A stretch of DNA of 64,000 nt from Coriaria nepalensis (GCA_027186245.1 CP114487.1:3167501-3231500); one strand, 5' to 3'; positions 38,887 to 51,158 are shown, numbered from the stretch's first letter. Made by a program: numbers and translations. The notes: a model not told the origin generated them from the sequence alone.

Positions 38887-39087
38887 GATAAATGCGGAAG
38901 TTGAGGTACGGTCGACAAGGTTGTCGGCCCAATTGGCTCCGGAATAAGCAATGATACTGATATCGAGAGAGCGGCTTAAGAGAAGACCATGACCGAGCAT
39001 CCCCTTGAGGTAGCGGAAAAAGCACTTAATTGCAGACCAATGAGTTGACATTAGGGCAGACATAAACTGAGCTAGACGACTGACCAA
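38242..39087 (-). other. Chimeric open frame: Copia RNase H joined to EBF repeats
   Basis: A single uninterrupted minus-strand frame of 281 codons. Its first ~67 residues are Copia (VSRLAQFMSALMSTHWSAIK, KCFFRYLKGMLGHGL, AYSGANWADNLVDRTSTSAF), and from PLAVDSGVSTLL onward it is EBF leucine-rich repeat. The join lies near 38886. No promoter or start context is evident, so translation is doubtful. Confidence 0.8.
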
Positions 39088-39138
39088 GAAGGCAATATCG
39101 AGTTGAGTAAGAGTGAGATATTTAAGTGCCCCAATGGC

Positions 39139-39435
39139 CTATCGATAGGTAGTCGCATCAGCCAGATCAGAGCGGTCGATTTTGGAGAGTAATACGATTG
39201 GTGCCATAGGTGTGTGTAGGGGACGAGCATCGTCCATCTGGTGCTGAGATAACACATCATAGATGTACTTTTGCTGAGTAAGAAATAGTCCTTTTCGACA
39301 ATGAATGACCTCTATAATGAGGAAATATGATAAGGAGCTGAGATCCGTGACGGAGAAGCGATCAGATAGTTTCCGAATGAGCATAGATATAAGGGAAGAG
39401 CCGTTACTAGTGACTAGTAAATCATTCACATACAC
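39139..39435 (-). pseudogene. Copia reverse transcriptase relic
   Basis: Contains MYVNDLLVTSNGSSLI, where active enzymes have YVDD (the first catalytic Asp of the pair is Asn here). Then LSDRFSVTDLSSLSYFL, GLFLTQQKYIYDVLSQHQM and HTPMAP, the Copia order. Confidence 0.8.
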
Positions 39436-40071
39436 TAAAAAATAAACATAGAAAGTACCACGAGGAAAAGGAAAGAAAGGCGGTACTTAGAGCTTGGTAC
39501 CAAGCCATAACGAGATTTTCGAAGATGACAAACATGTAGAGGGCTCAAAAGCAATGATGTTTGATTTTTATAGCATCTCCCTAGTGGGAATGACGAGAAG
39601 CTTCTGTGTAGCAAGAGGGCTCAAAAATAGTATTAAGAGCATGCAAGAAGAATGAGTGAGTGGAAGAAAAATGAGAATAAATGAGAAAATAAGACAAAGG
39701 ATAAGGCATACCTCAAACAGATTGAGTGGCAGTGGAGGTAGTGAAGCTGTTGTCTAACGTAGGGCAATCATACATGAAAAGGTAATAAGGAGGACGAGGT
39801 AGATTTGATGGTAGAGGTAATGGATTGGGAGGTTTAGAGTTGGCAAGTGAAGGTTCAGGGTGTATAGGAGCTTGAATAGGTTCAGGGACAGGAAGCGGAT
39901 GGGTGTAAGAGAAGTATAAATATTTGATTAAAAAAAAGTAACGTCACGAGAGTAAAAAATCAAGTTGGATTCGAGATTATAAAGTTTGTAAGCTTTTTGA
40001 TTGTTTGGATAGCCAAGGAAAACACATTTGGAAGACCGAGCAGAAAATTTGTCACGATGGATGCATAGAGT

Positions 40072-40266
40072 TTAAGCATAACAGAGGTAAGCAAAAACAC
40101 GAAGACGGGAGTAGGAAGGAGTTTTGTTGAAAAAAATGTGAAATAGAGATTTATTATCGAGAGTATGAGAAGGAGTGCGATTAATAAGATACGTAACAGC
40201 CAAAATACATTCACCCAAATAAAATGAGCGGTAAATTGGCTTGAAAACAAAGACACCAAGCAACAT
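40072..40266 (-). pseudogene. Copia integrase C-terminal relic
   Basis: Contains ECILAVTYLINRTPSHTLDN and LRVFAYLCYA, matching the usual 'W.EA.LTA.YLINR.PS' and 'LRVFGCLCY' blocks. Upstream remnants of the HHCC zinc region (HQRLGHPS..., CNVC) extend to about 40760. Confidence 0.75.
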
Positions 40267-42254
40267 TAAGAAGATGTCAATGTTTGCATTCAGCTATCCC
40301 ATTTTTTTGGGGAGTCTCAACACAAGTACATTCATATAAAATTCTATTTTCAGAAAAAAAAAAGGTTTAGAGTTGATGGGAAATAAATTCTTGGCCATTG
40401 TCAGTTTTAATGCATTTTATGGAGGAATTGAATTGATTTTCAACAAGTGCAAAGAAATTAGTTAAAAAACTAATAGCTTCATATTTAAAACGCATTAAAT
40501 ATATCCCAGTGCATCGAGAAAAATCGTCAATAATAGTGAGAAAATAATGTTCACCAGTTAGAGAAGCAGCTTTATAACCACCCTAAATATCACAAAAAAA
40601 TCGATTAAATGGCACTGAACTTTTATTTGAAGGACTTATAAAGGGAAGTCTAGTATGTTTTAAACGAAGACAAACATTACAATTAGAATAGTGTTCAAAA
40701 ATGCTAATAATATTTAGAATTAAAATACGAGATGGATGACCTAAACGTTGATGTCATAAGGAAGAATCAACTTTTGCGGATAAAGTATGGATTTGCTCAA
40801 TTTGAAAGACATATAGCCCGTTACGCAACTAGCCACTCCAATAAGCCTCTTCGACGTCAGGTCCTGCAATAAACAATGAGTGGAAGAAAAGAGAAGGACA
40901 CAATTTAGTTATTTAGTTAAAATGGGGATATAAAAATGATTGAATGAAAAATCAGGGACCAAATACACATTAGGGAAAAAAATAGTAGAATTAAGGGGAA
41001 TATCTCCCACTGTCGTGACCCAAATGTGGGCACCAGTTGGAAGGCAAATCAGGATCAGCGAGGGAAGCTTACAAAGAGAGGAAAATGCTTATCAGCGGCA
41101 ACACATATAGTGAGAGGCATTAGAATCCATGATTCAAGTTGTGGACGAGGAAGAAAGAGAGAAAGGATTTTGAGAAGCGTTACCCACGAAGTTGACAGAG
41201 GTAGAGGTTGGCAGATCTGAAGATGGACCCATGAGGTGTGCCGCCACAGAGGGAGTCATCGGTGGAACAGTGGGCTGGAGGAGGAGATCTAGTAGTTATT
41301 GAAGATTGTCCAGTGAAAGATCATGGACAGGAATCATCGGCGAAGAGACATAGGTGGATGTGGAAAAATTTGGGGGTTTGCTGAGAATTGGGGCCCATGT
41401 TTGATGGTGAGATTCTCTTCCGGGAGGATATCTAACGAGCGTCCATCATCGTTCGTAGGTATGCCCATCCTTACCACACTCTATGCATTTATAGTTATTT
41501 TTGCGAATGAGTGGTTTAAGAATGACCATGGCTCCAGATTCAATGAACTTGGGAATATGGAGGAGTCTCTGTTTTTCTTATTCAAAAAGGATAGAAAAAC
41601 TTTTGTTGATAGATGGTAGAGGTTGGGTACGAAGTGCTAAGTATGAGTCATTGAGGTTTAAGAGAAATTGGTAAACTTGCTCGTCGGATTCTCATTGTTG
41701 ATAGGTTGTTAGATCGATCACGGGTTGAAGGGGGCAATTTCTTGCCAAAGTTGTTTTAGTCGAACATAATAGTCCGGGATGAAAGGTGTGATTGGTTGAG
41801 GGAGGCTAAGTCACGTTTAATCTGAAAAATACGAGCTTTATTTCCATGGAAAAATGAGAGATAACGTCATTATATAGGGCTTAAAAGGTGTCATAAAAGT
41901 CGAGAGAACCGGCAAGAGTAGGTTTAATGGCGTTAAGGAGCCATGTGAAGACCATATCCTTAGTTTGATCCCATTAAAGGAAAGTGAGATCAGTTTTAGC
42001 CGGAGTTGGGAAGGTATCATTAACAAAACAAAGTTTGTTCTTGGCATTGAGAGCTCAAGTGATAGCCCACAACTATTGAGAGAAATTATCTCTGGTGAGT
42101 CGTTTGGTGATTAGCATTAGGCTTGGATAATTAGAGAGGTGAAGGAAGTAAGGTGAGGTTATTGGAGTAGAGAGGGGGGTTCTTTTTCAGCCATTTTAGG
42201 TATAGAGAAAGAAGTTTAAGTTTTATAAAGGAGATTCGACTTTGATACCATATT

Positions 42255-42313
42255 AAAAGGAAGTATAAATTGTTCATGATTTTGAGAAGTAACGAGGGGA
42301 TGTCTGTTAACAT
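42255..42313 (-). repeat. 5' LTR of Copia copy 2, internally deleted
   Basis: Only about 59 bp remain, joining ATATTAAAAGGAA directly to ATAAATTG...GTCTGTTAACA. Copy 1 has about 110 extra bases between these blocks. Confidence 0.65.
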
Positions 42314-42435
42314 TATATATCTACATGTGGAAAAAGGCCGGAGATTGTATATCCTTTTTTTTTTTTGTCTTAAAACGCCTTAATGCATCTTGTTTTCTTT
42401 CCCGAAAAATCAGATCATCCTGTAATTCAGATGGC

Positions 42436-43499
42436 TCAATGGTGTTCCCATACTTCCACAAGAAATTCCCCCATTTCTTGCAAATTATCAAAAAACCCCA
42501 AATCAGAAATATGATAGCAAATATCAAATTAGGCCAAACCCAAATATTATCAAGTCAGAACACCAAAATACTTACACGCAAAGGAATTCGATTTGGAAAT
42601 GGTTGCTTGACTGCAAAGCAAGTACTGATATATGTTAGGACACGGATTTGATGATTTGTATCATATATAGAATCATGGAGAATGCAAACCTAATCCTACG
42701 TTTCCGATTTTTCTGAGCTTGATTTATCGGTCGTTCACTTCCTATCCAACCTGGTTCCAGCAAACTAGACTCGCCATAAACCAACAAAGATTAAATCAAC
42801 GAGGACAAGAAAGAAAGCAGAATAGCAAAGTTACAAATTCGCCCTCAACTACAGATATAGAAACTTGCCTTGGTTAACAAAGTCGGGATGATTGAGAAGG
42901 GTCTGATTTGTCGACGTACTGATCGTAGATTGAACCGTGCTATTGTCAAGATCACAAGTGCTGGTAGAACTCCGAAAATATGATCCAATTTGGTTTGTTT
43001 CATTACAAGCCGTCCCTTGAATTCTCAAACCCTTTGATGGCTCATTCACCGCAATGATTGGTGTCAGGTTAGTGCAGCACCCAAAACAGCCTCCGTTCTG
43101 TTATGAAACAAGTTAAACCATGTTTTTTCCGCTAAAAACCGAGCAATACTAGCACAGTATGTTTGTATGTATTCATCAAATAGAATATTAGATGCATAAA
43201 CACAGATAATGAAAGATTCATCATTTGACATTTTCTCTTAATACCCGATAGTTCTATAAGTACAATCCAATAATAAATCTTTTTTCAACATCTAGAAGCA
43301 CCAGGACTATAAATCATGAAAGAAAGCACCAGATTTTTCGACATCTAATTGCAGAAACAAAGAAAGTTGGCTCTTTTACAGTTCTAGATTAGGAAAAAGC
43401 TGAAAAAAGATTGAAAGAGAATTGGAGGACTTACCCCATGAAAGCGAGAACATGAGTGAGCCAAGCAGCAAATGAACTATCAGAAAGCTGCATCACCAT
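42436..43499 (-). pseudogene. DUF4050-like gene, frame-broken
   Basis: Five exon-like blocks on the minus strand: 43499-43435, 43097-42869, 42764-42690, 42610-42578 and 42476-42436. They match a small plant family of unknown function (DUF4050). Block 1 reads MVMQLSDSSFAAWLTHVLAF; block 2 GGCFGCCTNLTPIIAVNEPS, KGLRIQG, STSTCDLDNSTVQS and DFVNQG; block 3 CWNQ then, in another frame, WIGSERPINQ; block 4 KQPFPNRIPL; block 5 MGEFLVEVWEHH and stop. Two lesions stand out. Joining block 1 (ATGGG|GTAAGT) to block 2 (AACAG|AACGG) shifts the frame into a quick stop, where homologs read Met-Gly-Gly-Cys. Block 3 has lost bases between CAG and TGGATAGG. Block 2 ends at a GC donor (CAAG|GCAAGT). Homologs are about 150-170 residues. 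A rescuing alternative splice cannot be excluded. It lies directly beside Copia copy 2. Confidence 0.7.
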
Positions 43500-44233
43500 G
43501 TATCTCTTAGGCCCAAATCAAAAACTCAGATTGGTAGACGAGAAAATGAGGGGGGGAATTGATGGAGAAGAAGGGATTCTGAGAAATTCTTGGAAATCGA
43601 AGATGGGACAATAAGACATTTGAATTATGAAGGAAGTGTGTGTTGGATTGTGAGTGTAGAATCCGATGGGATTCTTTCTTTTCTGCATACTTTCTCTTGC
43701 TCCACTTGTCCCCACTACTTCCCTCTTCTGTCTTTCAAGGGGTCCAAGTTGCCTTGTGACCATTAATTTGTTTATTATTTTACAATAACAATGAAATAAA
43801 GATGACAACTTTATGCTGAGTAATTTCATTATTACTTTATAACTATTTTATAATAATGATCAACATGCATCTCAGTCAAGTGGGTCAAAGGAATTTAGAA
43901 GAAGAAAAAAATAATAATAATAAGTAACACGAAGTAATTAATAAGATTCATTCTGTATGGTAGATAGTCTTAAAGTCTACTGGCTTCTACAGTGCTTCTG
44001 CATATAAAAAAACGTGTCAGAACTTTTTTATTTTCCTGAGACCATTTGACCGAAGTAACCAACAGCTTCGGGTCCAATCATATAAATACAACAGTATTTG
44101 CACTTAACTCGGGAAAGGGATTCAACGATGGGTCCCAAAACTAAAACTTAGAAGCTTGCACGAAAAAGTATGAAAGATAAGCCCTAAACTACAAACAACA
44201 TACAAAGAGTGATGCTATTTGATTTTTGTAATC
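43500..44233. other. Intergenic interval
   Basis: No gene is supported. The left part would be the promoter and leader of the DUF4050-like pseudogene (minus strand). The right part is the 3' flank of the bL36 gene. Confidence 0.45.
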
Positions 44234-45290
44234 CTAATTGCTCTTCTTGAAAATAAGGGATGCCAGACCCGTCCTCCATCCAAACATAACATTTGTTTTT
44301 GGCTCATGCTTTTTGGGAATAAGGGAGGCCAGACCTGTCTGAACGCCATGACTCGAATGAATCTCCTGCTTTGCATCTGTCCTCAAGGCCCTAAAATTGT
44401 TAAGAGAAGAACATTCCTGTGAGTCACTTATATAGATAGATGGATGGATGGATGATTGACCAAAAGAAAAAGAAAAAACAGATAGATGGGTGCATCTGGT
44501 TGTTGCTTCAAAAAGCTCATTAATCCAAGCATCCGCCTAAGAGCTTGTTCTTGAGTTATGCATACAAATTGACAAAGGATAAAAGGCATCAAGGGTTTTG
44601 ACTTGTATACAGGGAGAGAGGAACTTTATCCAGTCTAGTACACTTGGACGACGCCAAATTTCAGTAAATTATAAAAATTTAAAATTTGAAACTACGGAGA
44701 GATGAAAATGACATGGCTAAAGAAGGAATTATAAGGGATAGTTGACCTTAACCTCCCAATTTAAGTAAAAAAAAAAAAAAAAAATCATGTACTCGTCTTG
44801 TGATACTTACCAATGAAAAGACAGCATAATTAATGGCTCTTAGGGAAGTAAACAAAAAAGAAATCATGTCCTCATACTATACTTACCAATGAGAAGAGAA
44901 CATAATTTTCTGTCAGAAACATATGAAATACCTAGAATTATGCCATTATCTATTGCCCGTAAATTCCCCCCACCCAATGTTATGGACATGTATTAGTCCT
45001 TCATAGTATATCCAGGGCAAGATACATGACCGCCCAGAATGACCAACGTTCAATATTGAAGTCTTAAAGAAATATGCATCCAGACCTTGCAATATACAGA
45101 AACAATACATAAAGAGAAAAAGTAGTGAAAGTACTTACAAAGGAAGAGATGGGCCTTCATACGAGAAGGTCGACATGCCTTGGCGTTGCTTGTGCTTGGG
45201 ATTGGACGTGCAGTACACATACACTCGTCCCTTGCGTTTAAGGGTCCTACAAAACTGACACATCTTCTTCACCGATGCCCGCACCTTCAT
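44234..45290 (-). CDS. Ribosomal protein bL36, organelle-type
   Basis: Two coding exons, 45290-45139 and 44390-44234, join at a split Leu codon (CCTTT|GTAAGT ... TTTTAG|GGCC) to give 102 residues. The N-terminal 38 residues are canonical bL36, the small zinc-ribbon protein of the large ribosomal subunit: [20 protein letters not shown], then Cys27 and His33 complete the zinc ligands with Cys11 and Cys14, followed by NPKHKQRQG. The C-terminal extension, absent from bacterial bL36 (about 38 aa), contains two similar words, [10 protein letters not shown] and [10 protein letters not shown]. Plant nuclear copies of about 100 residues (for example At5g20180, from memory) share this layout and are thought to serve mitochondrial ribosomes. 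The ATG lies two bases after an acceptor (CCGTAG|CC), so an upstream untranslated exon is likely, probably ending near 46074-46076 (CTTCAG|GTCCGT). A longer in-frame start (MDFIW, 45317) would lie inside the intron. Confidence 0.92.
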
Positions 45291-46600
45291 GGCTACGGAG
45301 GACCAAATAAAATCCATTAGACATGCTATCCTAATTGCTCTTCCTTAGAATATGGTGATAATAAACTGGTAAAAAGCAATCAAAAGATATGAGCAGCATA
45401 GTGCGAAAGACAGAAATGAGGAGAACCACTGATTCTACTGTGTTTGATCGTGATGAAACTAGTTATGTAAGACGTAATATCCCCCCCCCCCCTTTTTTTT
45501 TTGCAATAGTTGAAAAGAAATCTTTTTTTAAACATTTTCTCATAGTTAACCGAAAGAATTAACAGCCTCACACGAATACTTGTCCAAATGATTTTAGTTA
45601 TTTGATGGATTAACGAGGCTCAAAATGCTCTCTATGAATCTCCAATGATGCTTGAATGCCTCATTAACAAACTAACCTAATCCAATTCCTAGCTAACCGC
45701 TATCTAAAAAGTCTATAGTAGTAAGAATTCTAGGACGAAGAACACACTCTGTTCAAATCTCAATTATACTAATAAACAAAAACCAAATAAAAAAAACCTA
45801 GTTAATTACTATTAAAAAAAAACTAAAAAAAACTTTAAAAAAACCCAGATATAATCCAGAAAACTCTATACTAAATCGCCAAACGAATAGATCATTGCAA
45901 TCTGATACAACAAATTAATGAAAAATGAAACCGAGATGCAAAACCCTAGAGTTGATAAGTCGAACGATAAGACATTTAAACTGGGAAAGGGAAATGGTTC
46001 TAGGGTTTGTGATGAGGTTCCAATGAATTTCTAAAGTAAGTGACATGGAATAGCGATAGAGAAGAAGACGGACCTGAAGTTCGTGTGAGATACGACGCAA
46101 GCTGCGAATAAAATTTCTGTCAACTACTCATCTCTGGTTTCTATGGGTTTACGGGATAGCACGTTCCGACATGACGAATCAGGATTAATCAACAGAACGA
46201 CTAAATAGATATAGATAACGACATGACGGAAGGACTAGCTGGAATAATCATGGGCCTTTTAATAGTGAAAGCCTATTATTGTGGTTCAGAGGCAGCGAGA
46301 TCCAAAGTCCAGAATATTTTTTGGGCCAGTATTACTGATAGAATTAAGGCGTAACATTTTTTCAGTTTAGTACCAAATCTAGCTCAAGCACGGAATATCT
46401 ACTAAATATAGCAAAAATATCAGTTTCGGTTAATGTTAGTCTAATAAATCTACTCATATGGAGTCTCAGACATTGATCAAATGGTTTTACATATATCTAT
46501 GGGTGGATGAGGGCTATTGTTACACGGTTCTTTTTGTAAATTTTTAAAAAATTTGGATTAATTTTATATTATATTACAAAATTTAGGGTTTAATTGAAAT
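45291..46600 (-). other. Leader intron and upstream region of the bL36 gene
   Basis: Mostly the probable 5' leader intron (about 45293-46075), the untranslated first exon (to about 46200), and upstream DNA. A C10/T10 homopolymer pair sits at about 45481-45502. No other frame is supported. Confidence 0.45.
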
Positions 46601-46732
46601 TTTTTGAATTTTCTGGGGGACTTGTTTTTTTTTTTTTTTTTTTTTGGTTTTTTTCCCCCTCCCTCTGTAAATCTTTTATTTCTCCTAAAACAGTTTCTCC
46701 CACGCCCTCATGAAAATATCTCTAATTCACCT

Positions 46733-46859
46733 TGTATGTATGTATGTATGTATGTATGTATGTATGTATGTATGTATGTATGTATGTATGTATGTATGTA
46801 TGTATGTATGTATGTATGTATGTATGTATGTATGTATGTATGTATGTATGTATGTATGT
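46733..46859. repeat. TATG tetranucleotide microsatellite
   Basis: About 31 uninterrupted four-base units. The open frames on both strands here are artefacts of the repeat. Confidence 0.95.
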
Positions 46860-47288
46860 TATAAACAACAGTTACTGATACAATGACTGATGAAATAATA
46901 GGTGGTGGACCAAAAGATAAGACTAATTTAATTGTTTGAAATTTGAAGTATGGGAATACTGCCCTTGGCGCCCTTCTATTACCATTTTCATTTGGCAAAA
47001 ATTCAACCTCTCAATATATATAAAATGTTAAACTAATCAAATCTCTAACTCACGGTATTAGGAGATCAATTATGAATTCACGATACGATACTAAGAGATC
47101 AATATTTTTATAACAAAAGTATTTATAAGATTAACCTTAAAATAAATAAATAAAATTAAAAGCTAATAAAAATAAAGAAATTAAAATAAATTAAAAATTA
47201 ATAAAAAAAAATACAGGAAATAAATAACTCTAACAAAATAATACAGCAATCCCCCTCTAATATTAGTTCAAGCCCAACATTTTATTTA

Positions 47289-47420
47289 TCTAAACTAGAT
47301 TTAGACGGCTTAAAGATTGAGTACCAAAATTGTGCTTCTAGAAAAAAATACAAATCTAAACTAGATTTAGACGACTTAAAGATTGAGTACCAAAATTGTG
47401 CTTCTAGAAAAAATACAAAA
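47289..47420. repeat. 66-bp tandem duplication
   Basis: Two adjacent copies starting TCTAAACTAGATTTAGACG, at 47289 and 47355, differ by about one substitution and one A-run length change. The high identity points to a recent duplication. Confidence 0.9.
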
Positions 47421-47495
47421 AATATAATAATAATGTCTTAACTAGTAAATTGGTCTGTTTTTTTTTTTCCTTTCTTTTTTTGGGCCAAATAAATT

Positions 47496-47529
<34 letters not shown>

Positions 47530-50017
47530 TTGTGTGTTGTTCTGAAAAGGAAAAGGAAAAAAATAACATAAAAAGTTGATGAAGTCATGAGAGAAAGTAG
47601 ATGCTTTAAAGCATGAAACTTTGAAAAATTATGTCATCTGCCTTGTACTGATTGGACTTGTTAAAAGATTGTTGTTTGTGTTTGATGTAATGGTTTGTCA
47701 CGGGTGTGTCATGCACCCACTTCGCACCTGTGTCTTATGCGTACACACGTGTTGCTCCGACGGGTGAACCAGCTTGGCCCACCAGTCATCCTCTTTGAGA
47801 GAGAGAGAGAGAGAGAGATAAAAGTTCGTGTATGGATATTGGTCTACGGTGTGATTAATAATATCATTGTATTTAAATTATTAGATAATTATAAGTCTGC
47901 AATAATTTTATTATTCACACTATTATATGAGATTTTATCTCTTACCACTAATCGATAATAGTTATAAATAATTATAAGGATCAAAGAGTAGGGTATTATA
48001 TTCATATTTTCTTAGATAAATATATATAATAAGATAATGTTATTTATTTATTATATTAATATATATTACTTATCTTCTTTTTTTATTAATAAAAAAATAT
48101 ATTATCTTATAAGTAAGGCTTATATTATTAACTATATTTTTATGTGATGAGTGATTTAATATATAAAAATGATATTTATATTTAAAAGTAGAATTAATTT
48201 CATTTGAAATCTCAAAAAAAAAAATAATAAATAAAAGAATTTTATTTAATAATATATAATATATGATTTAAACTTGAAAATGAAATATATTGTAATTGAA
48301 TAGTTTATAGGCTTTACTTAATTTAGTGAGCTTATTAGAAGTCAACAATTCAATTCCTTCCACTTTCATTTTTTCATTCTTTTATTCACTTTTTTTCTTC
48401 ATTTTTTCTTCTTTTTTTTATTATTATTATTGTTTATTCAATCCTCTCATCTTGCTTTTTCTAGAAGAATTAATGGAATATGTCGTAGGGATCTACTTTA
48501 GCTAATACTCACCCACCCCTACAAGATAGAGATTATGCTTCCACACGACCCGACCAACTACAATGCTGCCTTAATTTAGTTAATCGCTTTGTTCATTCAC
48601 CTTCTTGTTTCAAGCCACGCGTTTTCCTTTTAGTGTGAAAAGGAGACGCTACCATTTAAGAAAAAACGACAAGAAATAGGTTACATAAACTAATAAAAGA
48701 TTACATGTATTTTAGCTTACCAAATTTCAATAACTAATATTAGAAATATGTAATTCAATTATATACTATAGAATATGAAGGTTCATATACATAATTTGAT
48801 GAATGAACTCATGGAACTTGTTTAGATTATTCCACTAGATGGATGTTATCGAACTATATAAATATTTATATATTTGATCGTATTTAAAAATATGAATATA
48901 ATACATATTTCATTTTTTTTTTTTTATTTTTAAAATAATCATATATTATCTGACTTCAGTTACTGATATTATATTTAATTTAGTACTCGAATTTAAATCA
49001 AGCTAAAACAAACCGAGCATGATTGAAAAATCAATATGTTTAGAATCTTGAATTGTTACTACCCGTCGTGTGCATTACCAAAATTTGCAAAGTTCTCACG
49101 TGTCATTGACCAAATCACAAATAGAAACATGTCATCGCCCGTGGTCAATGTGGTTTGTCCATGGTGAAAGGCTTAAAAACTTAAAATGAAATTTTATGAA
49201 AGGGGATCATAATTACAATTTGAAACCATCACATTAATTTTAAATATAATCGAAATGAATTCATCCACTACATAAAATCTACCCCAAAAAATTCCCAACC
49301 TCAAAATCTACCTACAAGAACTCTTTTTTGGCACATTATTATGATTTGTAACAAAATATAATAAATAAATAAATAAAAATTCCCCCTATTATATAAAACG
49401 ACAAAAAAAAAAAAAAAAAGCTCACGCGAAACAGCGTGTTCCAAAACATTTGCAACCGAACCAGATCTTCAGTTGCCCATGTTAATGTTTTCTAGAATGT
49501 TAAGAGGATTGTTTGGATTATTGGTTGTACTTGTACACGGGCCCGGTCGAATCATATACTAAAACTATTTGAATTCGGCTCCATATTCGATCACAAATAT
49601 TAAAATTATTAATTACGTCTAAATTTGTGATTAATGTATTTTTTATTTTTAAATTCAATTTCACTGACGGATAAATATGTATTTCGATTAAGAGTATTTA
49701 TATTTCGATTGTTTAAAAATATATATTAATTATAATTTAAAAAGTATAAATAAAATATATCTAATTAATTATTTCTCATTTTAAATTTAAAAAATTAAAG
49801 TGATTCTTCTTTATAATTTATAATTTCTTTATAATTTAAGTTAAATTATAAAATAATGAATCAAATATAAAATAATTTAAAAAATTATAATTAAAATTTA
49901 AAAAATTAATATATTTATAAAATCTTATAAATTTTTATAAATAATCAGATACAAATATTATAAAATATACTAATCATCTTTATTCTAAAATTAATATCGG
50001 AATTGGGCTTTTAATTA

Positions 50018-50085
50018 ATGTTTTTATTTTATTTTGTTTTATTTTATTTTATTTTATTTTATTTTATTTTATTTTATTTTATTTT
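50018..50085. repeat. TTTTA pentanucleotide microsatellite
   Basis: A run of about a dozen TTTTA units, with one TTTTG interruption near the start. Confidence 0.85.
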
Positions 50086-51158
50086 GAGTTTAATTATGGG
50101 GTCAATGATAGAAGTATTACTTCTTTTATTTATTTATTTATTTAAATTTATTTTTTCCTTCCATTAATATTAGGGGTGGGAGTGGGGGTGGTTGAAAGCA
50201 CAATAAATGGGCTGCTGAAGAAGAAAGCATCAAAGCACATGGCCATGTTCACACATTGCTTGAATGCTTGTTTGTACCTATACATAATGCACGGGGTCAA
50301 ACTGTATGTCCAGAAAATAAACAACAATCCCAATATGTATATATGACAATCTAATCCATATGTTACTGTTGATTCACATTTAATAAAGAATGTAAATTTA
50401 ACACGATGAGACTGACCTTTAATTACATATAATTTTTGCATAATTAGTATGTACTAAAATTGCTTTTAAACGCTAGCACAGCGGATCATAGCAGAGGGTA
50501 TGCTTAATAGGTATAGTTTTTAATACGTTATTTTTAAGATAATATTTTTAGAACTTATGGATTTACGCCCAAGCTATGTGGGGAAAGAAACTCGTGCGCG
50601 GTGAAGTTTCCCGAATTTTTTTTCTTCTTCTTTTTAAGTACTAAAATTGAGGCTAAACAACATCAATATTGTAACTGAAACTTCCATAGACCTGAATTGT
50701 ATATTAAAAAGATAGTCACAATTAAGTAGAGATTAATTAATGTAAATATGTCAATGATTGAGCCTACAATTATATGTATTCGTATGATTAATTATTTATT
50801 TATTTTTAAAAAAATTTGTGGAGGGCTAGAGAGAGAGAGCTCCATGTAAGATGGAGATGAACTACACTTGCAAGTAAAATTAGTTATAAATCTAGATCCC
50901 TAAATTGTAACAGTTAACAAAGATAACATTTATGTAGTTTTTAAAATTAAATTATTCCTAAAAAAATAAATTGAAAATCAAAGCACTTATCTAAACAGAA
51001 CAAAAGAGATCGACGTCTTTCTCGAGAGAAGCTCTACAATTAGTTGATACCTTTAGTCATTACACAAAGCTACTAAGATTCAATTTACAGGAAAGATCCT
51101 AAGTCAGAAAATTATGAACAGAAAATTAGAAAAGAAGGAAAAAAAAAAAAAGGTTGAG

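Larger units (their letters stand above)
38887..42313 (-). mobile_element. Ty1/Copia retrotransposon copy 2, lacking its 3' end
   Basis: Same family as the element at 7079-10120, on the minus strand. From right to left: a shortened 5' LTR (about 42255-42313); a primer site TGGTATCAAAGTC (plus 42236-42248); gag-like sequence (about 41640-42190); a less recognisable stretch (40960-41640); integrase zinc and core region (about 40070-40760, with QRLGHPS, CNVC and INRTPS); reverse transcriptase (about 39140-39480); and the opening of RNase H (to 38887). The rest of RNase H, the purine tract and the 3' LTR are missing, and EBF sequence starts instead. Stops occur in most domains. The interval 8790-8960 in copy 1 and 39610-39790 here are near-identical over about 170 bases. 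Confidence 0.82.
46860..51158. other. Gene-free AT-rich interval
   Basis: I see no gene in about 4.3 kb. Contents are a 66-bp tandem duplication (47289-47420), TA (about 47498-47527) and TTTTA (about 50018-50085) microsatellites, a GA run (about 47797-47818) and AT-rich DNA. Confidence 0.5.

Noticed and set aside
42849..43049. Short minus-strand frame as an independent gene
   Set aside because: It is the second exon of the DUF4050-like pseudogene, not a separate gene.
46604..46998. Tyr/Cys/Met/Val and Ile/His/Thr repeat proteins on both strands
   Set aside because: Pure translation of the TATG microsatellite.
50148..50441. 97-codon minus-strand frame
   Set aside because: No recognisable domain, no splice or promoter context, and low-complexity ends.
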